This document shows, piece by piece, positions 45,524 to 54,961 of a stretch of 64,000 nt of DNA. Within the stretch, counting starts at the first letter, position 1; each line of letters opens with the position of its first letter. The position numbers and the translations under genes are program-made. The stretch covers positions 124,001 to 188,000 of the forward strand of contig NZ_LWQU01000104.1 of assembly GCF_001650635.1 (NCBI RefSeq), in the 5' to 3' direction. This stretch comes from Magnetospirillum moscoviense (GTDB taxonomy: Bacteria > Pseudomonadota > Alphaproteobacteria > Rhodospirillales > Magnetospirillaceae). The notes under the pieces were generated by a model. That model was not told where the DNA came from. It did not search any database and was given only the letters and a program-made list of their open reading frames with translations.

Positions 45524-47290
45524 ATGCGCATCCTGGCCTTCCTGCTCGCCCTGCTGATCGCCCTGCCGGCCGCCGCCGAACCCCGGCACGGCCTGGCCAT
45601 GCATGGCGCCCTGAAATATCCGGCCGGCTTTTCCCATTTCGACACTGTGGTGCCCAACGCGCCCAAGGGCGGCGAGCTGAAGCTGGCCGACACCGATCCG
45701 TTCGATTCCTTCAATCCCTATATCGCCAAGGGCCAGGCCCCCGACGGGATCGGGTTGGCCTATGACAGCTTGATGGTGCCGTCCGACGACGAGCCCTTCT
45801 CGATGTACGGGCTGGTGGCCGAAAGTGTCGAGACCCCGCCCGACCGGTCGTGGGTGATCTTCACCCTGCGCCGGGAAGCGCGTTTCCATGACGGAAGGGG
45901 CGTGACGCCCGAGGACGTGATCTTCTCGCTGGAGATATTGCGCACCAAGGGCGCACCCAGCTACCGCTTCTATTATGCGGGCGTCGAGCGGGCGGAAAAG
46001 ATCGGCGAGCGCGCCGTCAAGTTCACCTTCAAGCCCGGCGACAACCGCGAGATGCCGCTGATCCTGGGCGAGCTTCCCATCCTGCCCAAGCATTACTGGC
46101 AGGGCCGCGCCTTCGAGGAAACGACGCTGGAACCGCCTTTGTCCAGCGGCCCCTATCGCGTCGCCAAGTTCGAGCCCGGCCGCTTCGTCACCTATGAACG
46201 GGTCAAGGATTACTGGGCCAAGGATTTGCCCGTGCGCAAAGGCCAGTTCAATTTCGACCGCGTCCGCTACGACGTCTATCGCGATTCAACGGTGGCGCTG
46301 GAAGCCCTGAAGGCCGGCGAATACGACATCCGGCCCGAGAACGAGGCCAAGAAATGGGCCTCGGGCTATCAGGATTGGGCCGCCTTGAAGGATGGCCGCG
46401 CCCGCAAGGAAAATTTCGCCCATCAGCGCCCGGCCGGCATGCAGGGCTTCGCCTTCAATCTGCGAAGGCCCCTGTTCGCCGACATCCGGGTGCGCGAGGC
46501 GCTGGGTCTGGCCTTCGATTTCGAATGGGCCAACCGCACGCTGTTTTCCGGCCAGTACACCCGCACCCAATCCTATTTCGACAATTCCGAGCTGGCCGCG
46601 CGCGGCTTGCCCGACGCGGCCGAGCTGAAAATCCTGGAACCCCTGCGCGGCCAGGTCCCCGACGCGGTCTTCACCAGCGAATTCCACAGCCCGGTCACCG
46701 ACGGGACCGGCTATGCCCGGGCCAATCTGAAACGGGCGGTGGCGTTGCTGGAAGCGGCCGGCTGGCAGGTGGTTGACGGCAAACTGGTCGATGGTGCCGG
46801 CCAGCCCTTCATGTTCGAGGTTCTGCTGAACTCGCCGGCCTTCGAGCGCATCGCCCTGCCCTGGGCCCGCAACCTGGCCCGGCTGGGCATCGCGGCCAAG
46901 GTCCGCACCGTCGATTCCACCCAATACGTCAACCGGGTGCGCGGCCACGATTTCGACGTCATCGTCATGAGCTGGGGGGCATCCCTGTCGCCTGGCAACG
47001 AGCAGGCCAGCTACTGGACCAGCCAGGCGGCCGAGCAGAAGGGGGCGCGCAATGTCGGCGGCATCAAGAACCCAGCCATCGACAAGCTGGTCGATCTGGT
47101 GATCGCGGCGCCCGACCGCGATCAGCTGGTGACGCGGACCCGGGCGCTGGACCGGGTGTTGCTGTGGAACCATTACGTGGTGCCGCAATGGCATATCCCC
47201 TATGATCGCGTCGCCTTCTGGGACAAATTCGGCATGCCGAAATCGGTTCCGATGAAGGGTTGGCAGATGCACACCTGGTGGATGAAATAA
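45524..47290 (+). CDS. yejA: Oligopeptide ABC transporter periplasmic binding protein (YejA-like)
   Basis: A 588-aa solute-binding protein with a clear signal peptide (about 1-19, ending AAAEP). It belongs to family 5 of extracellular solute-binding proteins (SBP_bac_5), with KGGELKLADTDPFDSFNPYI and PYRVAKFEPGR as family segments. YejA binds oligopeptides such as microcin C. Two permease genes and an ATPase gene follow closely: this is the complete yejABEF order. Confidence 0.9.
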   Translation: MRILAFLLALLIALPAAAEPRHGLAMHGALKYPAGFSHFDTVVPNAPKGGELKLADTDPFDSFNPYIAKGQAPDGIGLAYDSLMVPSDDEPFSMYGLVAESVETPPDRSWVIFTLRREARFHDGRGVTPEDVIFSLEILRTKGAPSYRFYYAGVERAEKIGERAVKFTFKPGDNREMPLILGELPILPKHYWQGRAFEETTLEPPLSSGPYRVAKFEPGRFVTYERVKDYWAKDLPVRKGQFNFDRVRYDVYRDSTVALEALKAGEYDIRPENEAKKWASGYQDWAALKDGRARKENFAHQRPAGMQGFAFNLRRPLFADIRVREALGLAFDFEWANRTLFSGQYTRTQSYFDNSELAARGLPDAAELKILEPLRGQVPDAVFTSEFHSPVTDGTGYARANLKRAVALLEAAGWQVVDGKLVDGAGQPFMFEVLLNSPAFERIALPWARNLARLGIAAKVRTVDSTQYVNRVRGHDFDVIVMSWGASLSPGNEQASYWTSQAAEQKGARNVGGIKNPAIDKLVDLVIAAPDRDQLVTRTRALDRVLLWNHYVVPQWHIPYDRVAFWDKFGMPKSVPMKGWQMHTWWMK

Positions 47291-47294
47291 CGCC

Positions 47295-48389
47295 ATGCTC
47301 GCCTATGCCATCCGCCGCCTGATCCTGATCCCGGTCACCTTGCTGGGGATCTTGCTGGTCAATTTCGCCATCGCCCAGCTGGCCCCGGGCGGCCCGGTCG
47401 AGCAGGCCATCGCCCGCATCGAGGGCCATGCCGGGGCGGCATCGCGCATCGGCGGCGCCGGTTCGGACATTCAGGCCGCCGGCCCGGCGCGCGAGGGCAC
47501 CACCGGCGCCTATCGCGGCGCCCAAGGCCTGGATGCCAAATACATCGCCGAGATCGAGAAGCAGTTCGGCTTCGACAAGGCAGCGCACCAGCGTTTCCTG
47601 ATCATGGTCGGCAATTACCTGACCTTCGATTTCGGCAAAAGCTTCTATCGCGACGTGCCGGTGGTCGATCTGGTGCTGGAAAAGATGCCGGTGTCGGTGT
47701 CGCTGGGCCTGTGGACCACCTTGATCATCTATCTGGTGTCGATCCCGTTGGGCATCGCCAAGGCCCGGCGTGACGGCGGCACTTTCGACGTCGCCACCTC
47801 GTGGGCGGTGATCGTCGGCTATGCCGTGCCGGGCTTCCTGTTCGCCATCATGCTGATCGTGCTGTTCGCCGGCGGGCGTTATGTCCAGTGGTTCCCCTTA
47901 AAGGGCCTGACCGGGCCGGACTGGGACACTCTGTCGGCAGGGGGCAAGGTCCTGGATTACCTGTGGCACCTGACGCTGCCGGTCGCCGCCATGGTCATCG
48001 GCGGCTTCGCCAGCCTGACCATGCTGACCAAGAACTCGTTCCTGGAAGAGATCAACAAGCAATATGTGATCACCGCCAGGGCCAAGGGCCTGACCGAAAA
48101 CCAGGTGCTTTACCGCCACATCTTCCGAAACGCCATGCTGCTGGTGATCGCCGGCTTTCCGTCGGCGCTGGTCGGCATCTTGTTCGCCTCGTCGATTCTG
48201 ATCGAGATCATCTTTTCGCTGGACGGCTTGGGCCTGTTGGGCTTCGAGGCGGTCAGCAACCGCGACTATCCGGTGATGTTCGGCACCCTTTACCTGTTCA
48301 CCCTGCTGGGGCTGGTGCTGAACCTGATCGGCGACCTGATGTATCACTGGGTCGATCCGCGCATCGATTTCGGGCGGAGGGGCGAATGA
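47295..48389 (+). CDS. yejB: Oligopeptide ABC transporter permease (YejB-like)
   Basis: A 364-aa inner-membrane permease of the DppB type with about six helices. The cytoplasmic EAA loop is seen around YVITARAKGLTENQVLYRHIFRNA. It has a periplasmic insert after helix 1 (about residues 45-95), as in YejB. The next gene starts in ATGA overlap with this stop. Confidence 0.92.
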   Translation: MLAYAIRRLILIPVTLLGILLVNFAIAQLAPGGPVEQAIARIEGHAGAASRIGGAGSDIQAAGPAREGTTGAYRGAQGLDAKYIAEIEKQFGFDKAAHQRFLIMVGNYLTFDFGKSFYRDVPVVDLVLEKMPVSVSLGLWTTLIIYLVSIPLGIAKARRDGGTFDVATSWAVIVGYAVPGFLFAIMLIVLFAGGRYVQWFPLKGLTGPDWDTLSAGGKVLDYLWHLTLPVAAMVIGGFASLTMLTKNSFLEEINKQYVITARAKGLTENQVLYRHIFRNAMLLVIAGFPSALVGILFASSILIEIIFSLDGLGLLGFEAVSNRDYPVMFGTLYLFTLLGLVLNLIGDLMYHWVDPRIDFGRRGE

Positions 48390-49402
48390 CCCCGTTGACC
48401 CGGCGCCGCCTTGAAACCTTTTGCCGCAACCGTCGCGGCTTCTGGTCCTTGTGGATCTTCCTGGCCGTGCTGGCCCTGTCGCTGGCGGCCGAGCTGATCG
48501 CCAACGATCGCCCGATCCTGGTGCGTTATGACGGCGCCTTCTATGTGCCGATGATCAAGGATTATCCGGAAGTCACCTTCGGGGGCGACTTCAAGACCGC
48601 CACCGATTACCGCGACCCCACCGTCGCCGAACTGATCGATGCCAAGGGCTGGGCGCTGTGGCCGCCGGTGCGCTATTCCTTCGGCACCATCAATTACCTT
48701 GAACCGCGTCCCCATCCGGCCCCGCCCGGCGGCGGCAACTGGCTGGGCACCGACGACCAGGGCCGCGACGTGCTGGCCCGGCTGATCTATGGGCTCAGGC
48801 TGTCCTTGCTGTTCGGCCTGGCCCTGACCCTGGTCAGTTCCGTCCTGGGCGTGGCGGCTGGTGCGGTGCAGGGCTATTTCGGCGGCCGGGTCGATCTGGT
48901 CGGCCAGCGTTTCCTGGAAATCTGGGGCGGCCTGCCGCATCTGTTGATCCTGATCATCGTCGCCTCGGTGATCTCTCCCGGCTTCTGGACCTTGCTGGCG
49001 GTGATGCTGCTGTTTTCCTGGACCAATCTGGTCGGCGTGGTCCGGGCCGAGTTCCTGCGGGCGCGCAATTTCGACTATGTCCGCGCCGCCCGGGCCTTGG
49101 GCATGAACGATGCCCGCATCATGGTCCGCCACGTCCTGCCCAACGCCGCCGTCGCCACGCTGACCTTCATGCCGTTCATCCTGAACGGCTCGATCGTGTC
49201 GCTGACGGCGCTGGATTTCCTGGGTCTCGGCCTGCCGCCGGGCTCGCCGTCGCTGGGCGAGCTGTTGAGCCAGGGCAAATCCAACCTGCACGCGCCCTGG
49301 CTGGGCATCACCGGCTTCCTGCTGGTGGCGGTGATCCTGTCCTTGCTGGTGTTCATCGGCGAGGCGGTGCGCGATGCCTTCGACCCCAGGAAGACCACAT
49401 GA
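48386..49402 (+). CDS. yejE: Oligopeptide ABC transporter permease (YejE-like)
   Basis: A 338-aa DppC-type permease. It has an N-terminal helix, a periplasmic insert (about 55-130) with YLEPRPHPAPP, the GTDDQGRDVLARLIYGLR signature, and the EAA-loop region YVRAARALGMNDARIMVRHVLPNA. I chose ATG 48386 in overlap with yejB; a longer open frame upstream only shadows yejB. It overlaps yejF by 4 nt. Confidence 0.92.
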   Translation: MTPLTRRRLETFCRNRRGFWSLWIFLAVLALSLAAELIANDRPILVRYDGAFYVPMIKDYPEVTFGGDFKTATDYRDPTVAELIDAKGWALWPPVRYSFGTINYLEPRPHPAPPGGGNWLGTDDQGRDVLARLIYGLRLSLLFGLALTLVSSVLGVAAGAVQGYFGGRVDLVGQRFLEIWGGLPHLLILIIVASVISPGFWTLLAVMLLFSWTNLVGVVRAEFLRARNFDYVRAARALGMNDARIMVRHVLPNAAVATLTFMPFILNGSIVSLTALDFLGLGLPPGSPSLGELLSQGKSNLHAPWLGITGFLLVAVILSLLVFIGEAVRDAFDPRKTT

Positions 49403-51009
49403 CCCTGCCCCCGCTGCTGGAAGTCACCGATCTCTGCGTCCGTTTCGGCCAGGGCGACGGCGCGGTCGATGCGGTCAAGGGCATCGGCTTCACCCTGGAA
49501 CGGGGCGAGACCCTGGCGCTGGTGGGCGAGTCCGGTTCGGGCAAGTCGGTGACCGCGTTGTCGATCCTGCAATTGCTGCCCTATCCGCGGGCAAGCCATC
49601 CCGGCGGCTCGATCCGCCTGAACGGGCAGGAACTGGTGGGCGCGCCCGAGCCGGTGATGCGCGCCGTGCGTGGCGACCGCGTCGCCATGGTGTTCCAGGA
49701 ACCGATGACCAGCCTGAACCCACTGCATTCCATCGCGGCGCAGGTGGGCGAGGTCCTTGAAATCCATAAGGGCCTGCAGGGCGATGCCTTGCGCGCCCGG
49801 GTGGTCGAGCTTTTGACCCTGGTCGGCCTGCCCAACCCGGAACGCCGGCTTGCGGCGCTTCCGCACGAACTGTCGGGCGGCCAGCGCCAGCGGGTGATGA
49901 TCGCCATGGCCCTGGCCTGCGAGCCCGACATCCTGATCGCCGACGAGCCGACCACCGCGCTGGACGTCACCATCCAGGCGCAGATCCTGGCGCTGTTGAA
50001 GGATCTGCAGGCGCGCTTAGGCATGGCGCTGTTGTTCATCACCCACGATCTGGGCATCGTCCGGCGCATGGCCGACCGGGTTTGCGTCATGAACCAGGGC
50101 GAGATCGTCGAGACCGGTCCGGTCGAGCAGGTGTTCACCGCGCCGGCCCATCCCTATACCGTCCGCCTGCTGGCCGCCGAGCCCAAGGGCCGACCGCCGG
50201 CCCGCGACGATGCGGCCGAACCGGTCCTGGAACTTACCGATCTCAGGGTCCATTTCCCGTTGAAGGCCGGCATCTGGGGCCGCACCATCGACCACGTCAA
50301 GGCGGTCGACGGGGTGTCGCTGACGCTGCGCCGCGGGCGCACCTTGGGGGTGGTGGGCGAATCCGGGTCGGGCAAGACCACCCTGGGGCTGGCGCTGTTG
50401 CGGCTGCAAGACAGCCAGGGCGCGATCCGCTTCGACGGCACCGACCTGCAGGGACTGCCGGCCGGCCGGCTGCGGCCGCTGCGCCGGCACATGCAGATGG
50501 TGTTCCAGGACCCCTATGGGTCGTTAAGCCCGCGCCTGTCGGTGGCCCAGATCATCGGCGAGGGTCTTGAGGTCCACCACATCGGCGCCGATGCGGCCGA
50601 GCGGCGCGCCCTGATCGACCAGGCCCTGACCGAGGTCGGCCTGGACCCGGCCACCGCCGACCGTTATCCCCATGAATTCTCGGGCGGTCAGCGTCAGCGC
50701 ATCGCCATCGCCCGCGCCCTGGTGCTGAAGCCGAAATTGATGGTGCTGGACGAGCCGACCAGCGCGCTGGACGTCTCGGTGCAGGCGCAGATCGTCGATC
50801 TGTTGCGCGACCTGCAAATCCGGCATGGCATCGCCTATCTGTTCATCAGCCACGATTTGCGCGTAGTGCGTGCCCTGGCCGACGAGGTGATGGTGATGAA
50901 GGATGGATTGGTGGTCGAGGCCGGCCCGGCCGAAACGCTGTTTCAGGCGCCCCGGACCGATTACACCCGCGCCCTGATGGCGGCGGCCTTCGACCTGAGT
51001 GTGGTGTGA
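49399..51009 (+). CDS. yejF: Oligopeptide ABC transporter duplicated ATPase (YejF-like)
   Basis: A 536-aa ATPase with two fused nucleotide-binding domains. Walker A is GESGSGKS and GESGSGKT; the signatures are LSGGQRQRV and FSGGQRQRI; Walker B is DILIADEP and LMVLDEP. Each half has the oligopeptide-type C-terminal extension. It energises the YejBE channel. A hairpin lies just after the stop. Confidence 0.93.
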   Translation: MTLPPLLEVTDLCVRFGQGDGAVDAVKGIGFTLERGETLALVGESGSGKSVTALSILQLLPYPRASHPGGSIRLNGQELVGAPEPVMRAVRGDRVAMVFQEPMTSLNPLHSIAAQVGEVLEIHKGLQGDALRARVVELLTLVGLPNPERRLAALPHELSGGQRQRVMIAMALACEPDILIADEPTTALDVTIQAQILALLKDLQARLGMALLFITHDLGIVRRMADRVCVMNQGEIVETGPVEQVFTAPAHPYTVRLLAAEPKGRPPARDDAAEPVLELTDLRVHFPLKAGIWGRTIDHVKAVDGVSLTLRRGRTLGVVGESGSGKTTLGLALLRLQDSQGAIRFDGTDLQGLPAGRLRPLRRHMQMVFQDPYGSLSPRLSVAQIIGEGLEVHHIGADAAERRALIDQALTEVGLDPATADRYPHEFSGGQRQRIAIARALVLKPKLMVLDEPTSALDVSVQAQIVDLLRDLQIRHGIAYLFISHDLRVVRALADEVMVMKDGLVVEAGPAETLFQAPRTDYTRALMAAAFDLSVV

Positions 51010-51015
51010 TGGCCG

Positions 51016-51045
51016 ACCAGGGGGCGGACGGCGAAATCCCCTGGT
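51016..51045. terminator. Hairpin between convergent yejF and phosphatase genes
   Basis: ACCAGGGG (51016-51023) and CCCCTGGT (51038-51045) make a perfect 8-bp stem with a 14-nt loop in the 38-nt gap between two convergent stops. There is no T-run, so it may stop polymerase weakly or protect 3' ends in both directions. Confidence 0.45.
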
Positions 51046-51047
51046 GA

Positions 51048-52754
51048 TCAGCCCGCCGACAGCGGCCTGAAGGCGACGAAGGTCATGTCGTCGCGGCGGC
51101 GTTCGTCGCCGCGCCATTGGCCCAGGCGCTGGAACAGCAGATCCATCTGCTCGGTCAGCGGCCGGTCGGCATTCTCGGCCAGCATCTGCTGCAGGCGGCG
51201 GCGTCCGAACAGACGGCGGTTCTCGCCGCCGACCTGGTCGATCACCCCGTCGGTGAACAGATAGAACGCGGTGCCCGGCTCGCAGGCCAATTGGTGCGAG
51301 GTAAAGCGGTAATCCTCGGGGCTGTCCTGATAGCCTAGGCTCATGCGGTCGCCGCGCAGCAGCTCGATCTCGCCGCCCTTGCCCACCAGCAAGGGCAGGT
51401 TGGCGCCGGCCCAGGTGACGGTGCCGGAACCGCGATCGATCACGCAGATGCCGGCATCCAGGCCGTCATTGGACACCGCCGTCTCGCGGTCCTGGCGCAA
51501 CGCCGATTTCACCAGCCGGTTCAACTGGGTCAAAATCTCGGCCGGGTCGTCGTGGCCGTGATGGTGCAGCACGCGCGAGAAGCTGGACGCCACCACCGCC
51601 GTCATGAAGGCGCCGGGCACGCCGTGGCCGGTACAGTCCATCACCGCGATGACGCCGCGATTGCCGAAGGTGCCGGCCCAGTAATAATCGCCGCCGACCA
51701 TGTCCAGCGGTTGCCAGCCGATGGCCAATTCATCCACCAGCCCGGCCAGCGCGCCCTGGTCGGGCAGCAGCGCGGTCTGAATGCGGCTGGCATAACGGAT
51801 GCCGTCATTGATATCGCGCGAGGCACGTTCCAGCTCGGCGTTGGCGATGTTCAGCTGGGCCAGGGCGCGTTCCACCCCTTCCTTCTCGCGGGCCAGCTCG
51901 GCGGTGCGCTCGGCGACGCGGCGCTCCAGCGTGCGGGCCAGGCTGGCCAGCTCGCCCTCGGCCTTGTCGCGGGCGTCCAGGTTGGATTGCGCCCCCGTCA
52001 ACATGGCGTTGACATTGCCGACCAGCAGCCCCAGCTCGTCGCGGTCGTGGTGGCGCGGCAGGCTGACCAGGGCGGCGCCGGGCTTCGACGGGTCGACCCG
52101 GCCGATCGCCGCCGAGATCCTCAAAAGCGGTTTGGTGATCAGGATGTAGAAGACCGCCACCATCAGCACGCACAGCAGGGTGGCCCGCACCGCACCGGAC
52201 CAGATGGTGGCGGTGACCTGGCTGAGCCAGCTATTCATCAAGGTGTTGGAATCCAGGGTCAGTTCCAACGTGCCGACGGTGGTCAGGCTGCCGTCGGGGG
52301 CGCGTGATTCCAGGGTCTGGCGGTGGCGGGTGACGTCGCCGAACAGCCGTTCGGCGGTGTCCGGCATCGGCGACACCGTCTTGGCCCGCACCATATGGCC
52401 CAGATTGCCGCCGAAATTGTCGAGAAGCCGCACCTCGGTCACCGCCTCGGCGCGGAACAGCCCGCCCACCACCTCGCCGGCCAGGTCGGCCGACAATTGA
52501 TAGGCGGCCTCGATGGCCAGGCCGCGCACCAACTGCAGGTCGTCCTGGGTGGATTGCAGCGTGCGGGCGTGCAGGCGCTGATATTCGGCGTAAAGTTCCC
52601 AGCCGCTGATGCCCAGCCCGACGCCCAGGGCGATCACCAGGGTCGCGAAGGCCTGCTTGAACGACAATCCGTCAAGCACCCCCACCTGCCCGGGCGGCCG
52701 GGCAGTGAGCGGATCAGACGGAGAGGGGGCGGGCTGCAAGCGGGAGATTTCCAT
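51048..52754 (-). CDS. Membrane HAMP-SpoIIE (PP2C-type) serine phosphatase
   Basis: A 568-aa sensor phosphatase. TM1 is about residues 30-50 and TM2 about 188-208, with a periplasmic sensor region between them. A HAMP-like segment and a coiled coil (about 210-310) lead to a SpoIIE domain (about 320-565), with MDCTGHGVPGA and GVIDQVGG as metal sites. RsbU-type proteins of this layout dephosphorylate an anti-sigma-factor antagonist. No partner anti-sigma genes are adjacent in the window. Confidence 0.88.
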   Translation of the reverse strand: MEISRLQPAPSPSDPLTARPPGQVGVLDGLSFKQAFATLVIALGVGLGISGWELYAEYQRLHARTLQSTQDDLQLVRGLAIEAAYQLSADLAGEVVGGLFRAEAVTEVRLLDNFGGNLGHMVRAKTVSPMPDTAERLFGDVTRHRQTLESRAPDGSLTTVGTLELTLDSNTLMNSWLSQVTATIWSGAVRATLLCVLMVAVFYILITKPLLRISAAIGRVDPSKPGAALVSLPRHHDRDELGLLVGNVNAMLTGAQSNLDARDKAEGELASLARTLERRVAERTAELAREKEGVERALAQLNIANAELERASRDINDGIRYASRIQTALLPDQGALAGLVDELAIGWQPLDMVGGDYYWAGTFGNRGVIAVMDCTGHGVPGAFMTAVVASSFSRVLHHHGHDDPAEILTQLNRLVKSALRQDRETAVSNDGLDAGICVIDRGSGTVTWAGANLPLLVGKGGEIELLRGDRMSLGYQDSPEDYRFTSHQLACEPGTAFYLFTDGVIDQVGGENRRLFGRRRLQQMLAENADRPLTEQMDLLFQRLGQWRGDERRRDDMTFVAFRPLSAG

Positions 52755-52803
52755 CGACGGAGGGGCCTGGTCGAGACCCCTCCATAGATAGCGCGTTTTG
52801 GCC

Positions 52804-52823
52804 CCGGCGCAAACAGCCGCCGG
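52804..52823 (-). terminator. Hairpin abutting the pfp stop
   Basis: CCGGCG (52804-52809) and CGCCGG (52818-52823) form a 6-bp stem with an 8-nt loop directly after the pfp stop codon on the minus strand. No T-run follows, so terminator function is uncertain. Confidence 0.3.
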
Positions 52824-54038
52824 TTATTTGCTCAACACCTTCGGCACGTGATTGGTCCGCAGTCGGAAGGCGTCGGGCATGCCCGAACCCAACAGCGGGC
52901 GCAGATACATGCGAAAGGCGTCGGTGACGCCGTTGCCCTCGGCGTTGATGAATTCGTCCTCCATCACCCGGGTCTTGCCGGCCACCGCTTCCAGCGGCTG
53001 CAGCTTGTACTCGACCGAATAGAAGCCGGTGCGCTCGATCGCCACCGAGCCGTCCTGCTGGCCCCACATGGCGTATTGCACGGCCTTCTCGCCGACCTCG
53101 CGGGCCTCGCGCTGGTCGACGTCGGAAACGCAGCCGACGAAGGACCGTTGCAGATAGCCGAAGGTGTCGGCGCGCACCCGTTTGATGCCCAGCTTGGTCT
53201 TGATCTCCTCGGCCAGCAGGTCGCCCAGGGCGCCGGTGCCCGACAGCTGGACGTTGCCGTGGGCGTCGTGTTCGACCTCCTTGGCCAGTTGGGTGATGAT
53301 CGGCTGGCCCTTGTCGTCGTGGATGCCTTCCGACACAGCGATGACGCAGCGGCCGTACTTATCCTGGGTGGCCTTGACGTCGGCCAGGAACTTGTCGAGC
53401 ACGAAGGTCCGTTCCGGCACATAGATCAGGTGCGGGCCGTCATCGGGGAACTTCTTGCCCAGCGCCGAGGCGGCGGTCAGGAAGCCGGCATGGCGACCCA
53501 TCACCACGGCCAGATAGACGCCGGTCAGAGCGGCATTGTCCAGATTGGCGCCCATGAAGCCCTGCGCCACGAAGCGCGCCGCCGACGGGAAGCCCGGGGT
53601 GTGGTCGTTGCCGACCAGATCGTTGTCGATGGTCTTGGGGATGTGGATGCAGCGCAACGGATAGCCGGCGCGGCGGGCTTCTTCCGAGACGATCCTGACG
53701 GTGTCGGACGAATCGTTGCCGCCGATATAGAAGAAATAGGCGATGCCGTGCGCCTGCAGGACCTTGAAGATTTCCTGGCAATATTTGAGGTCGGGCTTGT
53801 CGCGGGTCGAGCCCAGCGCCGAGGACGGCGTACCGGCGACCATTTCCAGGTTGTGGGTGGTTTCCTGGGTGAGATCCAGGAAGTCCTCGTTGATGATGCC
53901 GCGCACGCCGTGATAGGCGCCGTAGACCAGATCGACGTTGCGGAATTTTCTGGCCTCGAGCACGACGCCGGCCATGCTTTGGTTGATGACCGCAGTCGGC
54001 CCGCCACCTTGGGCCACCAGCACCTTACCGTGCAACAT
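52824..54038 (-). CDS. pfp: Pyrophosphate-dependent 6-phosphofructokinase
   Basis: A 404-aa PFK-family enzyme. The phosphoryl-donor loop reads IGGNDSSDT, with Asp where ATP-PFKs have Gly (GGDGT), which marks use of PPi. PKTIDNDLVGND and MGRHAGFLTA are the substrate and PPi-site motifs. It catalyses reversible phosphorylation of fructose-6-phosphate, useful in both glycolysis and gluconeogenesis. The start ATG 54038 has GGGAGGT just upstream. Confidence 0.9.
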   Translation of the reverse strand: MLHGKVLVAQGGGPTAVINQSMAGVVLEARKFRNVDLVYGAYHGVRGIINEDFLDLTQETTHNLEMVAGTPSSALGSTRDKPDLKYCQEIFKVLQAHGIAYFFYIGGNDSSDTVRIVSEEARRAGYPLRCIHIPKTIDNDLVGNDHTPGFPSAARFVAQGFMGANLDNAALTGVYLAVVMGRHAGFLTAASALGKKFPDDGPHLIYVPERTFVLDKFLADVKATQDKYGRCVIAVSEGIHDDKGQPIITQLAKEVEHDAHGNVQLSGTGALGDLLAEEIKTKLGIKRVRADTFGYLQRSFVGCVSDVDQREAREVGEKAVQYAMWGQQDGSVAIERTGFYSVEYKLQPLEAVAGKTRVMEDEFINAEGNGVTDAFRMYLRPLLGSGMPDAFRLRTNHVPKVLSK

Positions 54039-54090
54039 GGGACCTCCCTTTCTGCCTTGTCTTTGTCTTTTCAGTGTGTTCGCCGATGAC

Positions 54091-54103
54091 GATAGGCCCT
54101 ATC
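54091..54103. repeat. Short perfect palindrome upstream of pfp
   Basis: GATAGG, C, CCTATC is a 13-bp palindrome about 53 nt before the pfp start. The flanks extend it imperfectly (CGCCG on one side, CGGCG on the other). It may be an operator for a dimeric regulator. No partner copy is seen elsewhere in the window. Confidence 0.35.
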
Positions 54104-54274
54104 GCGGCGCAGCAACCAGGGGGAAAATGATCTCTGATTCTTCTGAGTGGGGAGGCTTTAGGAAACGAGCCGCCCCTTCGGGCGACGGCCGGGCGGGTGC
54201 GCCGTCCCCACCCGCTCGATCACCCTCTTGCCGACGACAGGCCAAGACGACATAATGCCGGTCCCTTCGGGGAT

Positions 54275-54348
54275 GCGGGTGTAGCTCAATGGTAGAGCAG
54301 AAGCTTCCCAAGCTTACGACGAGGGTTCGATTCCCTTCACCCGCTCCA
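54275..54348 (+). tRNA. tRNA-Gly (anticodon CCC)
   Basis: A 74-nt tRNA with CCA encoded. Acceptor stem GCGGGTG pairs with CACCCGC. The D arm has GCTC/GAGC; the anticodon loop TTCCCAA gives CCC; the T arm has GAGGG/CCCTT around TTCGATT. Its 3' end lies about 120 nt before an integrase remnant, so it is the likely attachment site of a former mobile element. Confidence 0.93.
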
Positions 54349-54355
54349 AGCGCTT

Positions 54356-54383
54356 CTCTCAACGTTTTCAACACGTTAGAGAG
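54356..54383. repeat. Hairpin or inverted repeat just after tRNA-Gly
   Basis: CTCTCAACGT (54356-54365) can pair with ACGTTAGAGAG (54373-54383), leaving one bulged base and a 7-nt loop. It sits 8 nt after the tRNA. It may be the tRNA terminator or a recombinase arm site of the decayed element; no T-run follows. Confidence 0.4.
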
Positions 54384-54467
54384 ACAGTCCGCCGGGTGAT
54401 AAGCTCCCAAACACCCCTGAATCAGCCGCTTTGTCACAGTTTTGGCACAGCGAGGCTCGATTCAACC

Positions 54468-54806
54468 TTGGCAAGCATCAGAAAACGCTCGGGAAATTGG
54501 CAGGTTCAGGTACGCCGCGCCGATCAAAAAACCATTTCGCGCACATTCGCGAAGAAGGTTGATGCGGTCGCGTGGGCGCGTGGCAAGGAGGCTGAACTCG
54601 ATGTTGCCGAGCAGCCCGAACACGTGGTCGAACTGGCGACCACCACGCTCGCTGACCTGATCGAACGGTATCGCGATACGGTGACCCCGAACAAGAAGAG
54701 TGCATATCAAGAGCGGTATCGGCTAAATCGCCTGCTGCGGCACTCCGTCTGCAAACTGACCTTGGATCGGCTGACCACAGGTGCCTTCTCGCCCAGGAGC
54801 GGCTAG
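54468..54806 (+). pseudogene. Truncated tyrosine-type phage integrase (N-terminal part)
   Basis: About 112 aa from a TTG start. It opens ASIRKRSGNWQVQVRRADQ, typical of the arm-binding N-terminus of tRNA-targeting integrases. Then TLADLIERYRD begins the core-binding domain, followed by a few residues of RYRLNRLLRHSV. The reading breaks at 54806, well before the catalytic domain with its Arg and Tyr residues (usual length about 330-420 aa). Together with tRNA-Gly just upstream, this marks the remains of an integrated element. It cannot be active. Confidence 0.75.
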
Positions 54807-54961
54807 GTCAGGACGGCGACTGGCAGCAGGCGGTCGAGGACGCCATGGCGGAATTCACCAGCCTGGAAGCCGGTGAGTTCGATAGCGTCCGTTGGTTCGC
54901 GACTGGTGTCCTGACCGGGATGTTGGCGCTGCGCCTGTACACGGGGCAGCGGGCATCATGA
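54788..54961 (+). pseudogene. 3' fragment of an unrelated coding frame
   Basis: A frame overlapping the end of the integrase reads LAQERLGQDGDW, then AVEDAMAEFTSLEAGEF, and ends TGVLTGMLALRLYTG, stopping at 54961. It has no start of its own and looks like the 3' part of a gene joined by deletion to the integrase. The hydrophobic stretch near the end may be a membrane segment. Family unknown. Confidence 0.4.
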